Source: Firmicutes bacterium HGW-Firmicutes-7
GTDB taxonomy: Bacteria; Bacillota; Clostridia; Lachnospirales; Vallitaleaceae
Direction of reading: 5' to 3'
Length of the DNA: 64,000 nucleotides
Assembly (NCBI GenBank): GCA_002841375.1
Contig: PGZO01000003.1
Span: forward strand, 62,001-126,000
Made by a program: the position numbers and the translations under genes. Shown piece by piece: positions 25,744 through 34,634 of the stretch; the first letter of the stretch is position 1, and every line of letters starts with the position of its first letter. The notes under the pieces were generated by a model. That model made no database searches and was not told where the DNA came from. It worked only from the letters and a program-made list of their open reading frames with translations.

Positions 25744-26388
25744 TCACCTCATTTTATCTTTTCCCCTACGTATGGGAATAAACGCTGGTACTCGTTTACT
25801 GTATTCCTCATATCTTTCTCCAAAAAATGCTCTTACGTTCTTTTCTTCTTTCTTCGCAAGTTTTGTATACATGATCAACAGAATTGGTGCCATCAGCATT
25901 GTAACAATTGTCGGCCACTGTATAAGAAATCCAACAATCATTAAAACAAAACCACTATATTGTGGATGGCGAACAAATCGATAAATGCCAGTAGTAACCA
26001 GTTCGCCTTGTGCAGAATGAATGCCCTTCCATCCTATAGTAATTATAATAAGTCCACCAAAAATTAGGATATTACTTAAAGGATGTAATATATAATACAA
26101 AACCTTTGACCCACCTGCTAAAGTCACCCATAAGTGGCCATTAGCATGAGATAACGGATCAAGCACAGGATATCTTTTTCCAAAAATTGAAGTTAAAATA
26201 TAAATAGTAAGCGGATATCCAAACATTTCACTAAATAATGCCACAATAAATGCAAAAAATGCACCTAATGTTCTCCAATCTCTTTTCGTTGTTGGTTTAA
26301 ATGCCGAGTAGGCAAATAAGCCAAAAATAACTATGTTAATTAATACAATGAGCCACAATCCATAACCATATTGGTTAATACCATGCAC
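25744..26388 (-). CDS. Isoprenylcysteine carboxyl methyltransferase-family membrane protein
   Basis: This protein of about 214 residues has five to six membrane segments. The C-terminal motif set is that of the ICMT/PEMT phospholipid methyltransferase families: LVTTGIYRFVRHPQYSGF, then a hydrophobic stretch, and EEKNVRAFFGERYEEY near the end. These are S-adenosylmethionine-dependent enzymes acting on membrane-embedded substrates; bacterial substrates are mostly unknown. The start is uncertain: GGAGGAGGG lies 7 bases before a GTG at 26386-26388, which I prefer, whereas an ATG six codons earlier contains that same purine run. It follows the spermidine-synthase-like gene by 53 bases and leads into two small membrane protein genes. 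Confidence 0.8.
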   Translation of the reverse strand: MHGINQYGYGLWLIVLINIVIFGLFAYSAFKPTTKRDWRTLGAFFAFIVALFSEMFGYPLTIYILTSIFGKRYPVLDPLSHANGHLWVTLAGGSKVLYYILHPLSNILIFGGLIIITIGWKGIHSAQGELVTTGIYRFVRHPQYSGFVLMIVGFLIQWPTIVTMLMAPILLIMYTKLAKKEEKNVRAFFGERYEEYSKRVPAFIPIRRGKDKMR

Positions 26389-26441
26389 TGTACATCCCTC
26401 CTCCATTCAAATGATGCTAGATTAAAATTCCATATTTAGTC

Positions 26442-28766
26442 TTATAAAGTCTTAAAAAAGCTCACTACCAAGTAGATTATCGCTCCTGCAACCATTGCTC
26501 CCGAAAAACCGTACAACATAGATAATATAATGGATAAAACTGAACCAATGACAGACATTACGCCATTTATGCCCCACATTACAGGAACAATCTCCCCTCT
26601 CCCTCTTTCGCTAATTAGCTTAAGTCCTCTAGGGAAAGGCATTCCCATGAAAAATCCTTGAATCATCACAAGTACTGATGCAATAACAATTCTGATTGAA
26701 AGGTCGAACTCTATAGTATTTTTGAAAATATAATTAAGTGACAGCAATATAGCCATATTAACAATTACAACCATAATAGGTGCTAGGTAAACAGCTTTCA
26801 CAGTTCGATTGAATAATCTATTATTACTCAAGTAACCTCCTAATCCTCCTCCAATCAGTAGTGCCGCGAGAACATATGTGAAGGCCAACGCTGGATGTCC
26901 CAAATACAACGTGAATTTCTGTATCAGCGGAACTTCTATCATCATGAAGCCTACACCAAGTAAACTAAAGTACATCGACGGCTTCAAATTACCAGCCTTA
27001 ACTACAAAAGGAGCAAACAATATAACACTTCCTATGATCACCACTAACAAAATTAAAAGCAATGTTGATGGAATCCCTTTTCCAAAATTGTAGAAATATG
27101 GACTGTCATCTATAGCTGGAGTTACATTGGTACTAAATGCATTAAGGAAATCTGCCATAGATATATGTGCTTCTTCAATATGATATAATGGACCTTCTTC
27201 AAAAACCACGGGTGTATACATAGGAGCAATCTGATTTTTCTGAGCTATTTCCAGTAATCCTTGACTTTCCTCCTCACTGAAGGGTTTATTCTTAATAATA
27301 ATCACTGGATTGTGCACTCTTACACCACCATTCCCCATAGACATGTATCTGGTATATAGCGCAATATGTTTAGGCGCTTCTTTTATCGGAATCCCTTTAT
27401 TTTCTAAAGCAGTAAGAGCCGTTGCCACTATTTTACTGAGATCATCTTGGTCGTGTGCTAAAAAAGCAACCTTCCCTTTATCATTAAGGTGTTCTAAATA
27501 ATCCTCCATTGCTTCGACAGTATAAATATAGTTTTCAGATAGAGCATAGCCCATCCCCTGAGAAGTATTTGTCATAACTAACGATAAAAAGATTAGATCG
27601 AATTTGTCTTGTGTTCTTCTCACAAAACTTCTCCCATCCTCTCCGTATACTTTCACTTCAGGACGGTTATAGATATTCCCGTTATATGCTCCCATAGACT
27701 TAACTGCATCAATACTGGATGTATTGATTTCCACAGCTGTAATATCCGTACTTCCTCCTGCAAGCGCATATAATACATCTCGTCCGCCACCTGGACCAAT
27801 CAACAATGTCTTCTCGTTATTTCCAAGCATAAAAGGAAGAAACCCAGTATCTTTTTTAAATTCGTCAAGACTTTCTACTTGTCCATCGAATTTAAACATT
27901 GGCGCATTTGCTGATCCATCTATAGTCAAAATCATTTCATCTGGTGATTCCGGAAGTTTAATGACATCCGTTCGAGAAAATGCATTCCATTTAGAATATA
28001 TTATTTCCGGGGACATCCCCGATCTTTTCATATTCCCATAAGTTTTACTGGTATTATTTATTATCCCAACAAAGTTTTGTTCAATTGAGTTCACATATTG
28101 TCCAGGCATAAGAAGGCTTGCTATGAAAACAATTGACAGTATATATCCAACAACTCTCATTTTTACCATGCTTGCTTGTACAATCAGTGAGGGTATTAAT
28201 GCAATAATACTGACTAATACAATTGTTTTGAACATCCCAGCATTATTAATAAGGTAAATTACAACTATACTTCCCATACCAGAACCAATAAGGTCCGCAA
28301 AATATAATTTTCCACTAATTTCTGTAAACTCTGTAAACAAAACAGAAAATAAGTAACCTCCAATAATAAATGGTATCGTCCCGAGAATAATATATAGAAG
28401 TGTACTGTTTACAAACGGAATTGCGTAGCTTAAAATAAACACAGCAATATAGCTAATTGCAAGAATAATGGACCCTTTGTTTATCTGATTTTTTATATTA
28501 TCTTTGCTTATTGATTTTTTCTTTTGCCTCTTGTTTGTAGACATAAAATCTTTACCATTATCTCTCGCTCTTAATTTATAGGTAATAATACTTCCTATAC
28601 CAAGACCTAGAATTGCAAATGAAGTTATCAAAAACACATAATGATATGAGAAAATTGCTGAATACACTCTCGTTAATACGACCTGATATACAAATAAAGA
28701 AATTGATATAAAGAAAATACTCAACAATATTGTTATTTTACTTTCCTGGTTATTAGTTTCAGTCAC
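26442..28766 (-). CDS. Membrane-fused spermidine/spermine synthase-like protein
   Basis: This 774-residue protein has three parts: six to seven membrane segments (about residues 10-240), a soluble Rossmann methyltransferase/aminopropyltransferase-like domain (LLIGPGGGRDVLYAL near 320, AVEINTSSIDAV, EDGRSFVRR), and five to seven more membrane segments to the end. Such fusions occur in many bacteria and are annotated as spermidine synthase-like, but few have proven activity. The usual catalytic aspartate context of SpeE (GxxDG.IVD) is replaced by FLSLVMTNTSQG, so polyamine synthesis is doubtful. The start is GTG with AGGA at 9 bases. It follows a Cys/His-rich micro-protein gene and precedes the ICMT-like gene. 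The substrate is unknown. Confidence 0.8.
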   Translation of the reverse strand: MTETNNQESKITILLSIFFISISLFVYQVVLTRVYSAIFSYHYVFLITSFAILGLGIGSIITYKLRARDNGKDFMSTNKRQKKKSISKDNIKNQINKGSIILAISYIAVFILSYAIPFVNSTLLYIILGTIPFIIGGYLFSVLFTEFTEISGKLYFADLIGSGMGSIVVIYLINNAGMFKTIVLVSIIALIPSLIVQASMVKMRVVGYILSIVFIASLLMPGQYVNSIEQNFVGIINNTSKTYGNMKRSGMSPEIIYSKWNAFSRTDVIKLPESPDEMILTIDGSANAPMFKFDGQVESLDEFKKDTGFLPFMLGNNEKTLLIGPGGGRDVLYALAGGSTDITAVEINTSSIDAVKSMGAYNGNIYNRPEVKVYGEDGRSFVRRTQDKFDLIFLSLVMTNTSQGMGYALSENYIYTVEAMEDYLEHLNDKGKVAFLAHDQDDLSKIVATALTALENKGIPIKEAPKHIALYTRYMSMGNGGVRVHNPVIIIKNKPFSEEESQGLLEIAQKNQIAPMYTPVVFEEGPLYHIEEAHISMADFLNAFSTNVTPAIDDSPYFYNFGKGIPSTLLLILLVVIIGSVILFAPFVVKAGNLKPSMYFSLLGVGFMMIEVPLIQKFTLYLGHPALAFTYVLAALLIGGGLGGYLSNNRLFNRTVKAVYLAPIMVVIVNMAILLSLNYIFKNTIEFDLSIRIVIASVLVMIQGFFMGMPFPRGLKLISERGRGEIVPVMWGINGVMSVIGSVLSIILSMLYGFSGAMVAGAIIYLVVSFFKTL

Positions 28767-28871
28767 CTTAAATTTTCCTCTCTTTCAAAAATTCTTTATT
28801 TTTTATTATTTAAAATCTATAATAGCAAAAAGATTTGAAGAAATTGTGTAGAAAGCATATTTACTCATCCT

Positions 28872-29060
28872 TTAATTGATTATTTGATTGTCCATATGGT
28901 CAGCTGTATCATTAATTTCATTATGTCCCCGATATCCCTGTCCACTGTGATTATATCCCTCATTAGTGTGTCCCCCACAGCAACCACCACCTTTAAACAT
29001 CATGTATGCAAATGCCGCAATTAAAAGCAAATACCACCAATTATTTAATAAAAATGCCAA
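28872..29060 (-). CDS. Small membrane protein with CCGGH motif
   Basis: This 62-residue protein has one membrane segment (WWYLLLIAAFAYMMF) followed by GGGCCGGH and a polar tail rich in His, Asn and Gly. The paired cysteines and nearby histidines suggest metal or redox binding at the membrane surface. The start is TTG, with a perfect GGAGG 8 bases upstream, and no alternative ATG exists. It lies at the head of the leftward envelope cluster, 105 bases before the spermidine-synthase-like gene. Similar short DUF2933-type proteins accompany metal-transport genes, but I cannot assign the family firmly. Confidence 0.72.
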   Translation of the reverse strand: MAFLLNNWWYLLLIAAFAYMMFKGGGCCGGHTNEGYNHSGQGYRGHNEINDTADHMDNQIIN

Positions 29061-29150
29061 TATAATTACCTCCTTTTTCTTCGATTATTTATTTTATTTG
29101 CTGTAAGTTGAATTATATCAATCTATTATGAAGTTCTTATGAAGAAAATC

Positions 29151-29200
29151 GAATAAACAGAAATGGGTGACAATTATTTGTCACCCATTTCTGTTTATTC
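29151..29200 (-). terminator. 23-bp perfect hairpin after the export operon
   Basis: 29151-29173 and 29178-29200 are perfect inverted copies around a TTAT loop. It lies downstream of the leftward MacB-like gene and upstream of the envelope cluster. Its T-tract is weak (TTTATTC then GATTTTC). It most likely acts as a terminator; its length is unusual. Confidence 0.65.
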
Positions 29201-29251
29201 AACGTGGATAGCCTTATTCAATTTGAAATAACTATTATTTCTGCAGATAAT

Positions 29252-30427
29252 TCATTCATATCTTAATGCATCAATAGGCTTAAGCTTAGAAGCTTTATTT
29301 GCAGGGAATAAGCCAAAAACGACACCAACCAGTAACGAGATCCCAAATGCCAACACCATCCATTCTACAGAATAAACTGATGGTACAACATCAAACTTTC
29401 CAATGAGAAAAGTCGCTAGATTACCAAGGATGATTCCAAGAATTCCACCAATGCCCGTCACCATTAATGCTTCAATTAAAAACTGTAACAGGATATTGCG
29501 TCTTTTAGCACCAATGGCCATACGGATACCTATTTCACGGGTACGCTCTGAAACAGATACAAGCATAATATTCATAATTCCTATGCCTCCAACAAGCAAT
29601 GAAATTGCTGCGATACCTCCGAGTACAGTCATCATCGTACCCGTCATAGAATCTAAAGTATCTAACATCTCAGACATGTTTGTTACACGATAAGCGTCTG
29701 TGGACTTATACGTTTTAAAAAGGTAGTTTTCAATTGTCGTTCCAGCCAGCTCAGATACTTCGGCAGAAGTAGCCATAAATTGGTAACTATTTATTCGTGA
29801 GCTTTTGAGAAGTCGTTGAGCCGTTGTTATTGGTATAAAAATACGATCGTCATTAGAACCTTTCTCACTACTTGCTGTTTCTTCCATAACGCCAACGATC
29901 TTAAATACATTGCCATTAATCTTAATATTTTTACCAATAGGATTCTGTCCTTTGTAGAGCTCTTTTACGATTGTAGACCCTAAAACGACAATTTTTTGCC
30001 GATAGGTATTGTCTATGTCAATCAGAAAACGCCCAGAGGAGATTCCTTTTTTGTTTATCTTTGAGTAATCCTCGGTTGTACCAATCAGACTTGAAGACCA
30101 GGTGACATCCGAATTTTTTAGCGTTACACTACCCGTTACTTGTGGTGCCATGGCAGCCAAAAGTTCAGCATTCTGCTCAGTAAATTCCTCAAGATCAGTA
30201 TAATTAACATCTCGATTGCTATTACGCATTGAAATATTAACAGTAATCAGTTCAGTACCAAGTTCTGAAAGTTGGTCTGTTATGGATTTGGTACTGCCCT
30301 TAGCAAATGCAACAGCCGTAATAACAGAACCTACACCAATTATGACACCGAGCATCGTGAGAAATGAGCGAACTTTATTATTCATGATTGACTTAATGGC
30401 CATTTTATACGCTTGTAGTAAGCTCAT
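29252..30427 (-). CDS. MacB-like ABC transporter permease
   Basis: This 391-residue protein has the FtsX/MacB architecture. The first membrane segment is near residues 19-40 (SFLTMLGVIIGVGSV), followed by a large extracytoplasmic domain (about 45-265) and three C-terminal membrane segments. The conserved GIGIMNIMLVSVSERTREIG precedes the C-terminal half. It works with the ATPase and the adaptor encoded just upstream as an export or mechanotransmission system for peptides, antibiotics or lipids. The start overlaps the ATPase gene by 23 bases; GGAGG is present 9 bases before the ATG. A long hairpin follows the gene. The cargo is unknown. Confidence 0.92.
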   Translation of the reverse strand: MSLLQAYKMAIKSIMNNKVRSFLTMLGVIIGVGSVITAVAFAKGSTKSITDQLSELGTELITVNISMRNSNRDVNYTDLEEFTEQNAELLAAMAPQVTGSVTLKNSDVTWSSSLIGTTEDYSKINKKGISSGRFLIDIDNTYRQKIVVLGSTIVKELYKGQNPIGKNIKINGNVFKIVGVMEETASSEKGSNDDRIFIPITTAQRLLKSSRINSYQFMATSAEVSELAGTTIENYLFKTYKSTDAYRVTNMSEMLDTLDSMTGTMMTVLGGIAAISLLVGGIGIMNIMLVSVSERTREIGIRMAIGAKRRNILLQFLIEALMVTGIGGILGIILGNLATFLIGKFDVVPSVYSVEWMVLAFGISLLVGVVFGLFPANKASKLKPIDALRYE

Positions 30428-31106
30428 CCTCTATTACCTCCGATTCTTGCTCTAGTTTTCCGTCTTTTAATCGAATGATTCGATTGGCGATCTTAGCAAC
30501 AGAATCATCATGGGTGATTACTACTATTGTATTGCCTTTTGCATTAAGCTCTTTGAAAATATTTAGTATCTCAACTTCTGACTTACTGTCTAAGTTTCCA
30601 GTGGGTTCATCTGCTAATAAAAGAGGTGGATCTAACACTAATGCTCTTGCAATAGCAACACGTTGCTGTTGCCCCCCTGAGAGCTCTGACGGCATATGAT
30701 GCAATCGCTCTGACAGACCTACACTTTCAAGGGCCGCCTTTGCACGCACATGGCGCTCTTTAGCATGAATACCAGCATATATAAGCGGAAGTTCAACATT
30801 TTCTAAGGCCGTTAATTTCTTTACTAAGTTATAACCTTGAAAAATAAAACCAATCTGAAAATTACGAATTTCAGCCAATTCATTTCCATTAAATTTACTT
30901 ACTTCGATGTTATTCAGCGAATACTTGCCTTCAGATGGAGAATCTAAACACCCTATGATATTCATTAATGTTGACTTTCCCGAACCAGACGGTCCAATAA
31001 TTGCAACAAATTCATGCTCTTTAATATGTATGCTTAAATGATCTAGTGCATATAGAACATTATCCCCCATCTCATATTTTTTTGATAGTTCATTAATACG
31101 TATCAT
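30405..31106 (-). CDS. MacB-type ABC transporter ATP-binding protein
   Basis: This 233-residue ATPase has Walker A GPSGSGKST (about residues 38-46), the Q-loop in GFIFQGYNLV, the signature LSGGQQQRVAIARAL near 140, Walker B LLLADEPTGNLD and the switch histidine in VVITHDDSV. This is the LolD/MacB-type subfamily that drives four-helix permeases. Its ATG overlaps the stop of the adaptor gene (ATGA, 31103-31106), and its own end overlaps the permease gene, so the three proteins are made together. Confidence 0.94.
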   Translation of the reverse strand: MIRINELSKKYEMGDNVLYALDHLSIHIKEHEFVAIIGPSGSGKSTLMNIIGCLDSPSEGKYSLNNIEVSKFNGNELAEIRNFQIGFIFQGYNLVKKLTALENVELPLIYAGIHAKERHVRAKAALESVGLSERLHHMPSELSGGQQQRVAIARALVLDPPLLLADEPTGNLDSKSEVEILNIFKELNAKGNTIVVITHDDSVAKIANRIIRLKDGKLEQESEVIEDELTTSV

Positions 31107-32968
31107 CTCATATTACCTCCTGGAATACCTCCAGCTGGCATTCCTCCACCGCCCATGCCACCAAATTGACTAGATTGACTTGTTGATGTGGATTCACTGG
31201 TTTGTGGTAAGATCACTTCATCTCCTTCTGAAAGTCCACTAATAATTTCTATATAGAGTTCGTTATTAATTCCCGTTTCTACCGGTACCATGACACTACC
31301 CTCATAATAATTTAAAGTATTGTCCCCACCCCCACCTTTTAATTTGTTTACAAATTTAGAGAAAAAATTATCACTAGAAGAAGCTTGGGAATTTGGTGCT
31401 TCCACTGATTTTTCACGATTCCTTTGTGTCATAGTCCTTTCAGCGCCAAAATCAGATGAAGAAGGGATATTGCTTTGCTCTGTTGTACCTAGATTTTTTT
31501 CATTTGGTTTCAAGTTACCTGTGTCAGTACTACTAGCATCTGAACTAGCGCCATCTTTCAAGTAAACAAAACTACGATTCCCTTTCGTTGTAACGGCTTC
31601 AATAGGTACGTAAAGGGTATCGACTTTCTCTTCTAATAGTATTTCACCATCGGCGTTCATACCGCCAAGTATGCCATCTTCACTACTAAAGGATACGGTA
31701 ACAGGATAAGTTGTCACACCATTTTCAGAACTCGAATCAATTGCTATGTTTGTAACCATACCTTCAATTGGCGCTTCTATAGTTGATTCAATTGCATCTA
31801 AAGTAATATGAACGATTTGCCCAATTGACACTTTTGAAATATCCAGCTCATCTACCGAAATATCAAAGGTGAAGGAATCTGTTTTAATTATTTCTGCAAT
31901 ACGGCTACCTGACTTTAATTCTGATCCAACTGTTAATGTTTCAGAATTTATTACATAGCCATCAATGGGTGCATAAATGGTGTACTTCTGTAAATTACTC
32001 TGCGAAACCTGAAGTTGATATTCTTGGTTCTTAAGCTTCAAATTTGCAGAATCATACTCGCGTTCGAGAGAGTTATTCGTAAGTTGAATCATTTCACTTC
32101 CAGCAGCAATCGTTTGATTTTTTTTTACAAAAATTTGTGAAACATCTCCATCTTCATTGGACGTTATAATTTTACTATTATAATAAAGTAGTGAGCTGGG
32201 GTTAATGCTACTAAATGTACGCCCATTATTCGACCATTCACCCGTTACCTCCATACCTTCTTTTAAAAGTCCAGGATTGTTTATAAGTATTTCAACATCA
32301 TTAAGTTGACTTCCAACCGATGCAAAATAAGGATTTTCATTAATTGATATAATCGTACCTACAATGGCCACCATATAGTAATCTGAAGTCTGTAAGTTGA
32401 TTGTATCACCTACTTTCATTTCAGTAATTGCACTTGAAATAAAAGGTAAGCTGGTTGTGAGCTGTGATTGATTGCTAATCGTAAAGAGAATTGAATCAGC
32501 TTTGATTTTATCGCCTATTTTCACATGAATATCGGTAACTGTCCCATCAAAGGGTGCTAAAACATTTAAAGCAGCAATACTGTCCTGCTGCTCTTGTAAA
32601 GAAAGCTGTTTGTCTAGCAAATTATTCTCAGCATCTTCTAAGTTCATAAGAATATCTGTCTTATCAAGTTCAATAAGAATATCTCCCTGATTGTAGTATT
32701 TTCCATCTTCTATGTTATTCGTAATAATTGTACCTTCCACACTCGAGGACAAGGTTTCCCTAGAACTAGGTGAAATCGCACCAGAACCAGATAAATTTAC
32801 AGACAAATCTCCTTTTACTACTGCCTCCGTAGATTGAACAAGAATGGTACTGCTTTTAGAAGTTGCTACTACCTTAGAAATTATTAAAGCACCAACTATA
32901 ACACACAAAAAGATGGCAAGACCTATAGACCATTTCTTAAATTTAATCTTTTTACTATCCATTTTCAT
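31103..32968 (-). CDS. MacA/HlyD-like efflux adaptor protein
   Basis: This 621-residue protein has one N-terminal membrane anchor (about residues 13-33) and a membrane-fusion-protein body: a lipoyl/hairpin region with LAPFDGTVTDIHVKIGDKI and a second similar unit YAPIDGYVINSETLTVG. Beta-barrel segments follow, then a Ser/Gly-rich insertion near residues 480-545 and a Gly/Met-rich C-terminus. In Gram-positives such adaptors bridge an ABC exporter and the wall. I set the start at the ATG at 32966-32968, preceded by GGAGG at 7 bases; the longer frame adds ten codons without one. It is the first gene of the adaptor, ATPase, permease operon. Longer than most family members (350-450 residues), with duplicated adaptor segments. 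Confidence 0.9.
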   Translation of the reverse strand: MKMDSKKIKFKKWSIGLAIFLCVIVGALIISKVVATSKSSTILVQSTEAVVKGDLSVNLSGSGAISPSSRETLSSSVEGTIITNNIEDGKYYNQGDILIELDKTDILMNLEDAENNLLDKQLSLQEQQDSIAALNVLAPFDGTVTDIHVKIGDKIKADSILFTISNQSQLTTSLPFISSAITEMKVGDTINLQTSDYYMVAIVGTIISINENPYFASVGSQLNDVEILINNPGLLKEGMEVTGEWSNNGRTFSSINPSSLLYYNSKIITSNEDGDVSQIFVKKNQTIAAGSEMIQLTNNSLEREYDSANLKLKNQEYQLQVSQSNLQKYTIYAPIDGYVINSETLTVGSELKSGSRIAEIIKTDSFTFDISVDELDISKVSIGQIVHITLDAIESTIEAPIEGMVTNIAIDSSSENGVTTYPVTVSFSSEDGILGGMNADGEILLEEKVDTLYVPIEAVTTKGNRSFVYLKDGASSDASSTDTGNLKPNEKNLGTTEQSNIPSSSDFGAERTMTQRNREKSVEAPNSQASSSDNFFSKFVNKLKGGGGDNTLNYYEGSVMVPVETGINNELYIEIISGLSEGDEVILPQTSESTSTSQSSQFGGMGGGGMPAGGIPGGNMR

Positions 32969-33253
32969 TATTTTTCCTCCATTTTCCACTGATAACAAAC
33001 ACTATAATTTAGTTCATTATAGTATAAAAATGAAGCCTTTTCGTGACAATAATGTGGCAAAACTGTAAGATTCAAGGTCAATTCAAAGGAGCGTCGCCCT
33101 TCATTTCTAAGGTGCTTTATAACCTCCATTATATGATAAAAAGCTACAAATAAAACGTTATTAACTATTCTTGTTTTATGAGTAATATGATTTTTATTCA
33201 TAGTTTCGAATCTTGACTCATAAAATATTATGAATAGAATTAGGAGTGCTTAT

Positions 33254-33457
33254 ATGAGCGATATGAATGCTAGTATGTTTCCAGCAGGCGACGGAGCAGA
33301 TAACTCAATGATGTTTTTACTTTTCTTCTTACTACTTTTTAGTGGAGGTTCAGGTTTTGGCGGGTTAGGTGGTCCAGGTCATGGTCCAGGTGGTGTCGGT
33401 GGTTTTGGCGATAATAACATGCTCTTGTTATTATTAATGTTAATGTTATTTAACTAA
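33254..33457 (+). CDS. Small Gly-rich hydrophobic protein
   Basis: This 67-residue protein has a polar start (MSDMNASMFPAGDGAD), a hydrophobic stretch (MMFLLFFLLLF), a glycine-rich middle with Gly-Pro-Gly-His, and a second hydrophobic end (MLLLLLMLMLF). GGAG lies 7 bases before the ATG at 33254-33256; the longer frame from 33230 has no such site. The pattern resembles short spore or coat-associated proteins of the YjcZ kind, but I cannot claim membership. A GC-rich terminator follows, shared with the convergent micro-gene. Function unknown. Confidence 0.65.
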   Translation: MSDMNASMFPAGDGADNSMMFLLFFLLLFSGGSGFGGLGGPGHGPGGVGGFGDNNMLLLLLMLMLFN

Positions 33458-33500
33458 TTGCCAGAATGATTTTCAGTACTTATTTTTTACTAAAGCCAAT

Positions 33501-33535
33501 GGTGGGGTGTCAAGGGTCTTACCCTAAGCCCCACC
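33501..33535. terminator. Terminator between two convergent micro-genes
   Basis: GGTGGGG (33501-33507) pairs with CCCCACC (33529-33535), and an inner AGGGT/ACCCT stem extends it. It separates the Gly-rich gene from the leftward 48-residue gene. Confidence 0.75.
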
Positions 33536-33544
33536 TAATAATTA

Positions 33545-33691
33545 TTACATAATTAAAGACAGCAGTATCATCAATTGAAACAGTGTTTCATTATTGTTAC
33601 GTATATCTGTTGTTTGCATTTTGTTTTTGCAATTGTCATCTATTTCATAGACAGCATTACCATCAATTATTACTTCATCTTTAATTTCCAT
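33545..33691 (-). CDS. 48-residue hypothetical protein
   Basis: The ATG at 33689-33691 follows AAAGGTGATTAA and opens a 48-residue frame. The first half is acidic (MEIKDEVIIDGNAVYEIDDN), the middle polar, and the last 13 residues hydrophobic (FQLMILLSLIM), so it could be a small tail-anchored protein. The ribosome binding site and the clean stop before a terminator support it. It is short, so chance cannot be ruled out. No family recognised. Confidence 0.5.
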   Translation of the reverse strand: MEIKDEVIIDGNAVYEIDDNCKNKMQTTDIRNNNETLFQLMILLSLIM

Positions 33692-33815
33692 TTAATCACC
33701 TTTTTATAATTCAAGCTGTTTTTAATTTAATATATGTAATTAACTATACAAAGTAGTCAAAATTTCAAAACCTATTACATAGACTGTTATATATCCCATT
33801 ATGAAAGGAAATTTT

Positions 33816-34343
33816 ATGAATGAACATAATTCCAATATAGATTTTACTGAAATGTTGAAAATGGCTCAAACCATGTCGAAAAACAATGATGTTATATCAA
33901 CACCTGCGTTATCACCTATTGATAAAATGATTAACAGTCAAGATATGCGTATTATGAAAGCTACCTTACCATATTTTGATTATCCTTATCAAAAAAACTT
34001 TGCAATGCTAATAAAACTTTTAGAATTTAGAAAGACAATGGAAGTATTTAATTCATCTTCTACAATACATACTACTTTACAAGAAAAAAAAGAGCTAAAT
34101 AAACTGGATTTTTTAAGTGATATTAGAAATTGTTGTGATGAACCACATCAAAAAAAACTAAATATGCTCATCTCAATTTTAAATATGCAAACAACCCTAG
34201 AAAAATACAAGAATAATCCTAAGTTACTACAGTCTCATGGCGAGGAACCTATTGCTCCTGAAAAAGAATCCTCTGATGATGATGGATATAGTCAATTCAT
34301 GAAAATGGTAAATAAAATTATTGATGAAAAGGATGGTGATTAA
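33816..34343 (+). CDS. Hypothetical protein with internal helical duplication
   Basis: This 175-residue soluble, mostly helical protein is of no family known to me. Two segments resemble each other: PYFDYPYQKNFAMLIKLLEF (about residues 53-72) and CCDEPHQKKLNMLISIL (about 108-124). Each is followed by a short amphipathic helix ending in -TMEVF or -TLEKY, which suggests an ancient duplication. The C-terminus is acidic. AAAGGA precedes the ATG at 33816-33818; an ATG five codons earlier overlaps that site. The 3' end overlaps the next ORF, with which it is likely coupled. Confidence 0.7.
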   Translation: MNEHNSNIDFTEMLKMAQTMSKNNDVISTPALSPIDKMINSQDMRIMKATLPYFDYPYQKNFAMLIKLLEFRKTMEVFNSSSTIHTTLQEKKELNKLDFLSDIRNCCDEPHQKKLNMLISILNMQTTLEKYKNNPKLLQSHGEEPIAPEKESSDDDGYSQFMKMVNKIIDEKDGD

Positions 34344-34620
34344 CATAGATATATACACAAAGATGTTTGACGAAGAGGCCTTTAGAAAAATAGACAAACA
34401 AAAACTAGAAATCATCTCAAAGCTGTTTAATGATATGCATAAAAAAAATGCAGATGAACGATTACAAATTTTATTTACTTATGGGATGGAAATGCGAAGT
34501 AAAGGACTATCCTTTACAAAAGAAGAGTCTACCTTACTTATTGATCTTCTTAAGGTAAACCTAAACGAACAAGAAAAAAGCAAAATTGATATGATATCTA
34601 ATATGCTTAAAAGTATGTAA
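34324..34620 (+). CDS. Hypothetical helical protein coupled to upstream ORF
   Basis: This short frame (about 98 residues from the first ATG) is rich in Lys, Met and Glu and looks entirely helical, ending in KIDMISNMLKSM. It overlaps the end of the preceding gene by about 20 bases. The true start is unclear: ATG codons at 34324 and 34333, a GTG at 34336 and an ATT at 34339 all lie near the AAAAGG motif, which fits the last ones best. Its composition resembles that of the upstream protein, so the pair may form one small module. A stem-loop terminator follows. No function assigned. Confidence 0.65.
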   Translation: MKRMVINIDIYTKMFDEEAFRKIDKQKLEIISKLFNDMHKKNADERLQILFTYGMEMRSKGLSFTKEESTLLIDLLKVNLNEQEKSKIDMISNMLKSM

Positions 34621-34634
34621 AATAGTTTAAAATA

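Noticed and set aside
32968-33201. 77-codon minus-strand ORF upstream of the adaptor gene
   Set aside because: No ribosome binding site, no family features, and it overlaps the leader that carries the adaptor's own site.
33213-33240. TTGACT / TAGAAT promoter before the Gly-rich micro-gene
   Set aside because: The -10 would end just before the ribosome binding site, leaving no room for a leader.
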